Position numbers and translations under genes: made by a program. From Firmicutes bacterium CAG:341 (lineage in GTDB: Bacteria; Bacillota; Clostridia; Oscillospirales; Acutalibacteraceae), in the NCBI GenBank assembly GCA_000434995.1, contig FR895302.1, positions 6,037 through 11,598 of the forward strand: a DNA stretch of 5,562 bases, in the 5' to 3' direction. Below, piece by piece: positions 1-5,562 of the stretch. The notes beneath the pieces were generated by a model. That model searched no databases and was not told the origin of the DNA. It saw only the letters and a program-made list of their open reading frames with translations. Each line of letters opens with the position of its first letter. The stretch's first letter is position 1.

Positions 1-1
1 C

Positions 2-44
2 CGTCCTGCAATTGAAGTATCGGAATGATAAATCTAACGAATGA
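2..44 (+). other. Possible 3' end of an upstream gene (left edge)
   Basis: The left edge is open in two forward frames. One gives RPAIEVSE and stops with TGA at 26-28; the other gives VLQLKYRNDKSNE and stops with TGA at 42-44. A strong terminator follows at 101-132, so some upstream transcription unit probably ends here. The fragment is too short to show which frame, if either, is coding, and no function can be assigned. Bases 45-100 hold nothing recognisable. Confidence 0.2.
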
Positions 45-100
45 TTGGCACCGGTAAGTAACGAAGAATATAACAAATCAGCTTAAAACCTTATACTGAC

Positions 101-132
101 ATAAAATCGCCTAATCATTTAGGCGATTTTAT
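101..132 (+). terminator. Rho-independent terminator, probably bidirectional
   Basis: A perfect 14-bp stem (101-114 with 119-132) encloses a TCAT loop. The GC-containing core is TCGCCTAA / TTAGGCGA, with an A run on the left arm and a T run on the right arm, so it could work in both directions. It separates the upstream unit from the promoter that starts at 133. Confidence 0.85.
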
Positions 133-160
133 TTGATATTTATACTATTTGTGATATAAT
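133..160 (+). promoter_or_regulatory. Sigma-A promoter of the CPBP / YidC-like operon
   Basis: The -35 candidate TTGATA (133-138) is separated by 16 bp from a perfect -10 box TATAAT (155-160). TG at 152-153 gives an extended -10. Transcription should start near 167, about 30 bases before the ATG at 198. The next two genes have no comparable promoter immediately upstream, so it probably serves all three. The site was identified by eye from consensus matches. Confidence 0.7.
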
Positions 161-197
161 GTTATATATATTTTATTTAAAATAATGAGTAAACAAT

Positions 198-863
198 ATG
201 AAAAATAAAAAATTGCCTGTACTTATATTTTTTCTTATTATGTACAGTTTTATAAATATATTTTTGCCCAAGTGTGAAAATGAAATAATAAAAACAGTAA
301 TTTTAATTTTATTTTGGGGTACTGTTTTGACCGTGTTAAAGTTAACACACCAATTTAAAGAATACGGACTGAAAGTCGGCAATTTGAAAGATTGGCGAAT
401 ATTGATTTTAAATCTTTTAGTTATCTTCGTGATATTTTTTAATATACTTATTTCATTTAAAAGCAGATATACCCCCACGCCATTTGAAATTATACAGCTG
501 ATTTCCTGTGTTTTTGGTGAGGAATTATTTTTCAGAGGAATTATTTTATCATATTTTAAAAAAACATTTAATAAACCTGCTCTAAATATTTTTATCGTAT
601 CCGCGCTTTTTTCGTTTTCGCATATAATCAATTTATTTTCACAAAAAAGCACAATATTTATAGCGGTGCAATTGCTGTTTGCATTTTCGTTAGGGCTTTG
701 CCTAACTGCAATTTCTTATTATTCAGGCAGTATTTTATTAACTGTACCGTTACATTTTTTAATCAATTTCACAGCTGTAAACACTGTTGAAATTTATATT
801 TTTATATCGCTGTTTATTTTAATACCAAGTTTAATTATCATAAAGTTACGGGAGCAAAAATAA
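198..863 (+). CDS. CPBP-family intramembrane metalloprotease homologue (Abi, PF02517-like)
   Basis: This is a 221-residue, very hydrophobic protein with several predicted membrane helices (roughly residues 7-24, 30-49, 66-86 and more downstream). It carries the diagnostic CPBP motifs in order: EExxxR at E108-E109...R113 (GEELFFRG), FSFSH ending in H142, and HFLIN with H186 and N190. In this family the Glu and His residues form the metal site within the membrane; known members act in CAAX-type processing, bacteriocin immunity or membrane-protein processing. All key residues are present, so activity is plausible, but the substrate is unknown. The Shine-Dalgarno is weak, with only a GAG-like stretch near 187-189. 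ATG 198 is the first start that opens the frame; an earlier ATG at 185 gives only seven codons. Its TAA shares one base with the next ATG, which suggests translational coupling. The gene looks even more AT-rich than its neighbours. Confidence 0.85.
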   Translation: MKNKKLPVLIFFLIMYSFINIFLPKCENEIIKTVILILFWGTVLTVLKLTHQFKEYGLKVGNLKDWRILILNLLVIFVIFFNILISFKSRYTPTPFEIIQLISCVFGEELFFRGIILSYFKKTFNKPALNIFIVSALFSFSHIINLFSQKSTIFIAVQLLFAFSLGLCLTAISYYSGSILLTVPLHFLINFTAVNTVEIYIFISLFILIPSLIIIKLREQK

Positions 864-3628
864 TGTCATTTGGTTCAATTTTATATGCTTTACTTTTTCA
901 GCCTTTGCAAATATTATTTGAGGCAATATATAAATTCGCATATTCTGTAATTCAAAATAAAGGAGTAGCAATAATCATTTTAAGCCTTGCAATGAACTTT
1001 TTGGTTTTGCCGCTATACAGGCGTGCCGACGCTATTCAGGAACAGGAAAGAAACATAGAAGCAAAGCTTGAAAAAGGCGTTTCGCATATAAAAAAGACAT
1101 TTAAAGGCGACGAGCGAATGATGATGCTCCAAACCTATTATCGCCAAAACAATTACAAACCTACATATGTTTTAAGAGGTGTTACCTCTTTGTTTTTGCA
1201 AATTCCTTTTTTCATTGCGGCATACAGATTTTTATCAACTTATTCCGGTATAAAAGATGTAAGCTTTGGACTTATAAATGATTTAAGCACACCTGATAAG
1301 CTGTTAACATTATTCGGCATATCAATAAATATTTTGCCGATTATTATGACTGTAATAAACTTAATATCTTCTGCGCTTTATTCAAAAGATTATCCTGCTA
1401 AAACTAAAATACAGCTATATATAACTGCACTGTTCTTTCTTGTATTTTTGTATAATTCACCATCCGGATTAGTATTTTATTGGACTTTAAACAATGCATT
1501 TTCACTTATAAAAACCTTAACTTTAAAAAGTAAAAATCCTGCAAAAGTCGGAAAAGAATTTCTTGCAATCGGCGGTATAGCATTATCAATATACAGCTTT
1601 TTTATTGATGATACATACACTGAAAAATCACTTGTATTTACACTGTTGGGAATTGTCTGCGTATTTCCTATTCTTTTTGCTTTGGTAAGAGAAAAAAATC
1701 CTGCAAAAAGAAAACCTGAAAAAATCAAAGAATATAAGTACAATACAAAATTATTTGTATCAGGTTGCGTGTTTATGGCAGTTTTAACAGGACTCGTTAT
1801 ACCATCTGCCGTAATCAGCTCTTCACCGCAGGAATTTGTATTTACAAGCTACTATCAAAGTCCATTGTGGTACTTGGTATCTTCCACTTGCATTGCGGTA
1901 GGTACTTTTGTAATTTGGTTTGGAGTATTCTATTGGCTTGCAAACAGCAAAGTCAGAGCCGCTTACACCAAAGCTATATGTATAATCTGCTGCTTGGCAA
2001 TAACAAATTATATGTTTTTCGGCAAAAATTCGGGAATATTAAATTCATCTTTGCAGTACACAGCAGAAACAAATACCATAAGCATATCAGCTAATGAAAT
2101 GATAGTTAACTTAATTGTTGTTGCTGTAATCATAGTTGTGATGTTAATAATATACAAAAAGCTTACAAAGCAAATAACATCACTGCTTCTTGTTTGCACA
2201 ATTGCACTTTGCGGTATGGGTACAGTCAACATTGTAAAAATCAATTCATCAGTTGCGAATATATACACAAACTCGGAAAAAAACAATACCTTTAACATTA
2301 AGCTTAGTAAAACCGGAAAAAACATTGTGGTTATAATGCTTGACAGAGGGTTTGGCCCATACATTCCGTATTTCTTTAATGAAAAGCCGGAACTTATTAA
2401 GCAATACGACGGATTTACTTATTACTCAAACACAATTTCTTTCGGCGGGCATACAAATTTTGCTTCATCTGCATTTTTCGGCGGATATGAATACACACCG
2501 GCAGAAATAAATTCACGCAAAAACGAAAAGCTTGTTACCAAACATAATGAAGCACTTAAAGTTATGCCTTCCATATTCAGCAGCAAGGGCTATAATGTTA
2601 CACTTTGCAACAGCAACTATGCCAACTACCAGTGGATTCCCGATTTAAGCGTTTTTGATGATATGAAGGGTGTAAAAGCGTACAACACAGGTGATGATTA
2701 TGTTGACAACAAAACCAAAAAGGAAACTATAAAAAACAATCGCAGGAACTTTTTTGTTTATTCACTTATGAAGTCATCACCGATTATTTTGCAGTCTGAC
2801 ATATATAATAACGGCAACTATTTAGGTTCGAGCGTTTCACAGCACCGCACTAATGATTATATCGCAACAGGTAATTACAGCGAATTCATAAAGGCTTACA
2901 GTGTACTTACAAGCCTTTCAGACATCACTTCAACAACTTCAAATAAAGTAGGAGAAGTGCTGCTTATGACTAACAACACGACACACGAGCCACAACTGCT
3001 TCAAGAACCTCAATACGAACCTGCAAATCAAATTGATAATACTAAATATTATAAAGACGCAGATAGGTTTAATTTAAACGGAAAAAAACTTGCTATGAAT
3101 AACTTTACACAAATTGCAAGTTACGAAACAAATATGGCTTCTATCATCCAATTGGGAAATTGGTTTGATTATTTGCGAGAAATCGGTGTTTGGGATAATA
3201 CAAAAATCATTTTAGCTTCTGACCACGCTTTTGAAACTTATCAATTAAACGATTTAATACTTAATGATACCGGCACAGTTACAAACGATATGGAATATTT
3301 CACTCCTTTACTTATGGTTAAAGACTTTAATTCAACAGGCTTTAATACATCTGATGAATTTATGACCAATGCCGATATTCCTACAATCGCTTTTGAAAGC
3401 ACGGTAAAAAACCCCGTTAATCCTTACACTAACAAAAAGATTGATAATCAAGAAAAATATGCGCACAAGCAGTATATTATCAGCTCGGATTATTGCACGG
3501 TTAACATAAATAACGGAAATCAATTTTTACCTGCCGATTGGTATACAATTCAAGACAGTGTTTGGGATAAAAGCAATTGGAAACTTGTTGCAAAAGATGA
3601 TGTTTTAACAAATGATGATGTAAAATAA
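863..3628 (+). CDS. YidC/Oxa1-like insertase domain fused to an LTA-synthase/sulfatase-like extracellular domain
   Basis: This is a 921-residue protein. Residues ~1-220 look like YidC/Oxa1: an amphipathic N-terminus, a first core helix (~34-52) ending LPLY, a charged cytoplasmic helical hairpin (~53-100), then membrane helices near 105-125, 150-172 and 180-218. Further helices lie at ~230-280, separated by a Lys/Arg-rich loop (~276-293) from ones near 296-316, 335-360, 368-386, 413-431 and 437-456. Residues ~457-921 form an outside domain of the alkaline-phosphatase/sulfatase superfamily, closest in layout to LtaS/MdoB phosphoglycerol transferases. Candidate metal and catalytic residues are D494 (VIMLDRG), nucleophile T531 (FGGHTNF), H708 (NTTHEP), and D787-H788 (LASDHAF). 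GGGAG at 850-854 lies 8 bases before the ATG, inside the preceding gene. A normal YidC is about 250-300 residues, and LTA synthases have five helices and no YidC part. Transfer of phosphoglycerol or a related group is inferred; the substrate is unknown. Confidence 0.85.
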   Translation: MSFGSILYALLFQPLQILFEAIYKFAYSVIQNKGVAIIILSLAMNFLVLPLYRRADAIQEQERNIEAKLEKGVSHIKKTFKGDERMMMLQTYYRQNNYKPTYVLRGVTSLFLQIPFFIAAYRFLSTYSGIKDVSFGLINDLSTPDKLLTLFGISINILPIIMTVINLISSALYSKDYPAKTKIQLYITALFFLVFLYNSPSGLVFYWTLNNAFSLIKTLTLKSKNPAKVGKEFLAIGGIALSIYSFFIDDTYTEKSLVFTLLGIVCVFPILFALVREKNPAKRKPEKIKEYKYNTKLFVSGCVFMAVLTGLVIPSAVISSSPQEFVFTSYYQSPLWYLVSSTCIAVGTFVIWFGVFYWLANSKVRAAYTKAICIICCLAITNYMFFGKNSGILNSSLQYTAETNTISISANEMIVNLIVVAVIIVVMLIIYKKLTKQITSLLLVCTIALCGMGTVNIVKINSSVANIYTNSEKNNTFNIKLSKTGKNIVVIMLDRGFGPYIPYFFNEKPELIKQYDGFTYYSNTISFGGHTNFASSAFFGGYEYTPAEINSRKNEKLVTKHNEALKVMPSIFSSKGYNVTLCNSNYANYQWIPDLSVFDDMKGVKAYNTGDDYVDNKTKKETIKNNRRNFFVYSLMKSSPIILQSDIYNNGNYLGSSVSQHRTNDYIATGNYSEFIKAYSVLTSLSDITSTTSNKVGEVLLMTNNTTHEPQLLQEPQYEPANQIDNTKYYKDADRFNLNGKKLAMNNFTQIASYETNMASIIQLGNWFDYLREIGVWDNTKIILASDHAFETYQLNDLILNDTGTVTNDMEYFTPLLMVKDFNSTGFNTSDEFMTNADIPTIAFESTVKNPVNPYTNKKIDNQEKYAHKQYIISSDYCTVNINNGNQFLPADWYTIQDSVWDKSNWKLVAKDDVLTNDDVK

Positions 3629-3662
3629 TTCTTGATTTCAACCTTTTGAAAGGGGAAAAAAT

Positions 3663-4904
3663 ATGAAGTTATATATTGATCCCGGAACAGGCAGTATGCT
3701 TTTTGCCGTGCTGATAGGTATTATCGGTGCTGTTGCATATGTGTTTAAAGAATGGGCAGTCAAGCTGAAATTTCTACTTACCGGCGGAAAAAAAGCTGAT
3801 ACAAACACAGAAAAAATACCTATTGTTATTTTTTCTGATGACAAAAGATATTGGAGCGTGTTCAAACCAATATGCGAAGAAATGAATTCAAGGGGTATTG
3901 ATGTTGTATATATGACAGCATCAAAAGATGACCCTGCTTTTGATGAAAATTTGCAGCATCTCGATGCACAATTTATAGGCGAAGGCAATCGTGCATTTTC
4001 AAAATTAAATTTTCTTAATGCCACAATGCTTATTTCAACAACACCGGGGCTTGATGTTTTTCAATGGAAGCGTTCAAAAAATGTTGATTATTATGTGCAT
4101 GTTCTTCACGCGGCAAGTAATACCTGCGGTTATCATATGTTCGGGATTGATTATTATGATGCAGTTTTAATTTCAGGAAATCACCACGAAAGAGACATCA
4201 GAGCGCTTGAAAAAATAAGAAACCTTCCGGCAAAGGAACTTGTTATGGTAGGAGTTCCTTATATGGACGCTATGGTAAACAGACTTGCAGCCGCACCACC
4301 TTTGGAAAATAAGGAGCGAACAGTTTTACTTGCTCCGTCTTGGGGTAAAAGTTCTATTCTCAACAAATTCGGCGATGAAATAATTAAAACTCTTTTGGAA
4401 ACGGGTTATCATATTATTATCAGACCGCACCCACAGTCATTTACTTCGGAAGCAGATTTGATGAATCATTTAATGACAGAATTTCCAAATTCAAACAGTC
4501 TTGAATGGAACAGAGACAGTGATAATTTTGATGTTCTCAGACGTTCTGATATTTTAATTTCAGATTTTTCTGGCATTGTTTACGATTACTCTTTGGTTTA
4601 CAGAAAGCCGGTTATATATGCAGATGTCGAGTTTGACGACAGCCCTTATGACGCTTGGTGGCTAGACACACCGTTTTGGCCTATTGCATCTTTGCCGAAA
4701 ATAGGAAAACAATTAACTAAAGATAATATGCAAAATTTAAAAGAATTGATTGACAGCTGCATTGAATCAACTGAATATAAAAACAACATCGATTCTCTTA
4801 TTGAAGAAACTTGGCAATATAAAGGCGAAGGCGCAGTCAGAACAGCCGATTACATAGTAAACAAATACAACGAGTTAACAGAGAAAAACAAAGCAAATTT
4901 ATAG
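3663..4904 (+). CDS. CDP-glycerol glycerophosphotransferase family protein (TagB/TagF-like) with N-terminal membrane segment
   Basis: This is a 413-residue protein. Residues 4-10 read YIDPGTG and lead into one hydrophobic segment (~11-28), then a basic stretch, so the enzyme is probably tethered with its catalytic part in the cytoplasm. The rest resembles the GT-B-type glycerophosphotransferases of teichoic acid synthesis: APSWGKSS at 224-231, RPHPQS at 254-259 with catalytic-type H256, and SDFSGIVYDYSL followed by RKPVIY at 300-319. The usual first-His motif HGTP/HGxxxK is not present; HVLHAAS (146-152, H149) sits about where it belongs. Family members transfer glycerol- or ribitol-phosphate from a CDP-linked donor to a membrane-bound acceptor; donor and acceptor cannot be read here. 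AGGGG at 3651-3655 lies 7 bases before the ATG. The 34-base gap to the previous gene contains no terminator, supporting one operon and a joint role in envelope-polymer synthesis. Confidence 0.87.
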   Translation: MKLYIDPGTGSMLFAVLIGIIGAVAYVFKEWAVKLKFLLTGGKKADTNTEKIPIVIFSDDKRYWSVFKPICEEMNSRGIDVVYMTASKDDPAFDENLQHLDAQFIGEGNRAFSKLNFLNATMLISTTPGLDVFQWKRSKNVDYYVHVLHAASNTCGYHMFGIDYYDAVLISGNHHERDIRALEKIRNLPAKELVMVGVPYMDAMVNRLAAAPPLENKERTVLLAPSWGKSSILNKFGDEIIKTLLETGYHIIIRPHPQSFTSEADLMNHLMTEFPNSNSLEWNRDSDNFDVLRRSDILISDFSGIVYDYSLVYRKPVIYADVEFDDSPYDAWWLDTPFWPIASLPKIGKQLTKDNMQNLKELIDSCIESTEYKNNIDSLIEETWQYKGEGAVRTADYIVNKYNELTEKNKANL

Positions 4905-4905
4905 A

Positions 4906-4949
4906 ATTTTAAACATTCATTATATGTGTTTTAAATTGTAAAAATTTTT
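4906..4949 (+). terminator. Weak candidate terminator after the glycerophosphotransferase gene
   Basis: Directly after the TAG stop, ATTTTAAACA (4906-4915) can pair with TGTTTTAAAT (4927-4936), leaving one T-T mismatch and an 11-base loop. A five-T run follows at 4945-4949, but only after a gap. The stem contains almost no G or C, so it would be weak. It may be nothing more than AT-rich symmetry, but no better operon terminator lies before the SASP gene. Confidence 0.3.
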
Positions 4950-4961
4950 CAATTGTAAAAA
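4934..4961 (+). repeat. Short direct repeat AATTGTAAAAA
   Basis: The 11-mer AATTGTAAAAA occurs at 4934-4944 and again at 4951-4961, 17 bases from start to start. It lies in the AT-rich gap upstream of the SASP gene. It could be a tandem regulator-binding site, but in sequence this AT-rich chance is a real alternative. Confidence 0.45.
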
Positions 4962-5086
4962 CGAATACTTTTCATAAACTATACTTGCAAGAGCGAATTG
5001 ATATTATGTGATAAATATTTTGAAGAAAATTTTATTCAAAATATCAGCACGCTTTGCAAATTTTTTATGAGAGAGGTGTTTTTACA

Positions 5087-5335
5087 ATGGCAAAGAATAC
5101 AGTTCCAGAAGCTAAAGAAGCTCTTAACAGATTTAAGATGGAAGCTGCAAGCGAGGTTGGTGTTAACCTTAAGCAGGGTTACAACGGTGACCTTACTTCT
5201 AAGCAAGCAGGTTCAGTCGGCGGCCAGATGGTTAATGTAATGTGTCCTGTACGAACTGTGCAATTTCAGCGTACAAATTGGGCTAAAAATAACCAACTTC
5301 AGCCGATTACATACGAATTTTGCATAGCGGTTTAG
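5087..5335 (+). CDS. Alpha/beta-type small acid-soluble spore protein, C-terminus replaced by an insertion
   Basis: Alpha/beta SASPs coat and protect spore DNA and are degraded at germination by the GPR protease. Residues 1-49 are a canonical member: VPEAKEALNRFKMEAASEVGVNL includes the GPR-type cleavage region (EAASEVGV, 19-26), and DLTSKQAGSVGGQMV (35-49) is the second conserved block. After residue 52 the frame runs into unrelated sequence for 30 residues, including a Cys at position 53, then stops, giving 82 residues. The normal second-helix ending (MIEAY...) is missing from this frame but survives at 5379-5438. The start at ATG 5087 is set by AGAGGTG at 5072-5078, 8 bases upstream; an in-frame TTG at 5054 would add residues unlike the family and lacks a good Shine-Dalgarno. 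Loss of the second DNA-contacting helix probably impairs function, so this copy is best treated as a disrupted gene. A sporulation (sigma-G) promoter is expected but none was convincing. Confidence 0.85.
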   Translation: MAKNTVPEAKEALNRFKMEAASEVGVNLKQGYNGDLTSKQAGSVGGQMVNVMCPVRTVQFQRTNWAKNNQLQPITYEFCIAV

Positions 5336-5376
5336 GAAAAAACGACCCTCGTAAGCACCTATGTATAATAATCATA
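5243..5376. mobile_element. About 134-bp insertion in the SASP gene, flanked by a 5-bp direct repeat
   Basis: The SASP coding sequence stops matching its family after ATG 5240-5242 and resumes at ATG 5379-5381. TAATG occurs at both junctions (5238-5242 and 5377-5381), as expected of a target-site duplication. Removing the 134 bp plus one TAATG joins ...GGQMVNVM directly and in frame to IEAYDKN..., a typical SASP ending. The insert has no recognisable protein gene and no clear terminal inverted repeats, so it would have to be a non-autonomous element moved in trans, or another kind of small inserted repeat. The family was not identified. Confidence 0.65.
5250..5324 (+). repeat. Internal imperfect repeats within the insertion
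   Basis: TACGAACTGTGCA (5250-5262) recurs as TACGAATTTTGCA (5312-5324), matching at 11 of 13 positions. A weaker relative begins with TACAAATTGGGC (5272-5283). TTCAGC also occurs twice, at 5265-5270 and 5298-5303. This repeated pattern is not seen in the surrounding gene and may mark protein- or RNA-structure-related sites in the insert. Confidence 0.45.
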
Positions 5377-5378
5377 TA

Positions 5379-5438
5379 ATGATTGAGGCTTACGATAAAA
5401 ACCCACTGTTTTCAAGGGTTTCAAGCGTTTTTCAATGA
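5379..5438 (+). pseudogene. Displaced 3' remnant of the SASP gene
   Basis: The frame starting at ATG 5379 reads MIEAYDKNPLFSRVSSVFQ and stops with TGA at 5436-5438. MIEAY plus a basic residue is what normally follows GGQMVxx in alpha/beta SASPs. It is now out of frame with the 5' part because of the insertion at 5243-5376. Rejoined, the ancestral protein would be 70 residues, a normal family length. The last eleven residues, from PLF onward, are not typical of SASP ends. No ribosome-binding site suggests independent translation. Confidence 0.65.
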
Positions 5439-5499
5439 AAAGCCAATTCAATAAAGTATAAAATAATCATCAAAATTTAAATAAGTGTTGTGTGTTAAC

Positions 5500-5540
5500 A
5501 AAAAATGAGCCAAGAGGTATCCCCTCTCGGCTCATTTTTT
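5500..5540 (+). terminator. Strong rho-independent terminator, probably bidirectional
   Basis: The arms AAAAAATGAGCC (5500-5511) and GGCTCATTTTTT (5529-5540) are perfectly complementary. After one A-C mismatch, AGAGG (5513-5517) pairs with CCTCT (5523-5527) around a TATCC loop. Six T residues end the right arm and six A residues begin the left arm, so it can work on either strand. It is the natural end of the SASP transcript. Confidence 0.9.
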
Positions 5541-5562
5541 AGTCGGAATGTTTATTATCTTC
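5539..5562 (-). CDS. Possible C-terminal end of a convergent gene (right edge, partial)
   Basis: On the minus strand the window edge is open as EDNKHSD followed by TAA at 5541-5539, abutting the symmetric terminator at 5500-5540. A second minus frame is also open to a TGA at 5534-5532, which would fall inside the stem. A convergent gene sharing the terminator is plausible, but seven codons are too few to prove coding or to suggest a product. Confidence 0.25.
   Translation of the reverse strand, partial: EDNKHSD

Noticed and set aside
23..45. GAATGAT occurring twice near the left edge
   Set aside because: A 7-mer repeated once in AT-rich DNA is not informative.
173..652. A 159-codon minus-strand open frame opposite the CPBP gene
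   Set aside because: It lies entirely antisense to a gene with complete CPBP motifs, has no recognisable domain, and its composition is that expected from the complement of a hydrophobic AT-rich gene.
1477..2364. Several 88-118 codon open frames on both strands inside the YidC-fusion gene
   Set aside because: They overlap the continuous 921-codon frame, lack motifs and Shine-Dalgarno sequences, and contradict the conserved domains of the + strand gene.
3642..3653. CCTT / AAGG pairing that could hide the Shine-Dalgarno of the third gene
   Set aside because: A 4-bp stem around a 4-base loop is too weak to support a regulatory claim.
3638..4024. A 128-codon minus-strand open frame opposite the start of the glycerophosphotransferase gene
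   Set aside because: It is antisense to a well-supported coding region and begins within it, with no features of its own.
4963..4985. GAATA followed by TATACT as a sporulation sigma-G promoter for the SASP gene
   Set aside because: The spacing is only 12 bases where about 17-18 is expected, and the -10 does not fit the CATnnTA consensus. A sigma-A reading with TTGTAA at 4953-4958 has a 21-base spacer.
4998..5240. An 80-codon + strand open frame overlapping the SASP gene
   Set aside because: It is in another frame of the SASP gene, begins in the AT-rich leader, and has no family features.

Overview
The window is AT-rich DNA that most likely comes from a spore-forming, low-GC Gram-positive bacterium of the class Clostridia. 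Three things point there: the strongly A/T-biased codon use, the G-rich Shine-Dalgarno sequences, and a gene for an alpha/beta-type small acid-soluble spore protein (SASP), a family confined to endospore formers. No species call is possible from the sequence alone.

Layout: the first ~100 bases hold at most the tail of an upstream gene and end in a strong rho-independent terminator (101-132). A sigma-A promoter with an extended -10 (133-160) then drives what looks like a three-gene operon on the + strand. The genes are a CPBP-family intramembrane protease homologue (198-863), a 921-residue membrane protein with a YidC/Oxa1-like N-terminal half and an LTA-synthase/sulfatase-like extracellular C-terminal half (863-3628), and a CDP-glycerol glycerophosphotransferase-like protein with an N-terminal membrane segment (3663-4904). 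Genes 1 and 2 overlap by one base, and genes 2 and 3 are 34 bases apart.

The operon reads as an envelope-modification cassette. The third protein resembles enzymes that add glycerol phosphate (or a related polyol phosphate) from a CDP-activated donor on the cytoplasmic side. The sulfatase-like domain of the second resembles enzymes that transfer phosphoglycerol groups outside the membrane. The YidC-like half could anchor the enzyme or handle a specific membrane substrate. This joint role is inferred. The fused YidC/phosphoglycerol-transferase-like protein is the best candidate for a little-described system in the window.

After a 182-base AT-rich gap comes the SASP gene (start 5087). Its first 52 codons are canonical, but it is then interrupted by about 134 bp of unrelated sequence (5243-5376) flanked by the 5-bp direct repeat TAATG. 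Removing one repeat plus the insert restores the reading frame into a typical SASP ending (MIEAY..., remnant 5379-5438). This is good evidence for a small insertion element in a spore gene. A perfect hairpin terminator (5500-5540) closes the region. A minus-strand gene may end against it at the right edge.
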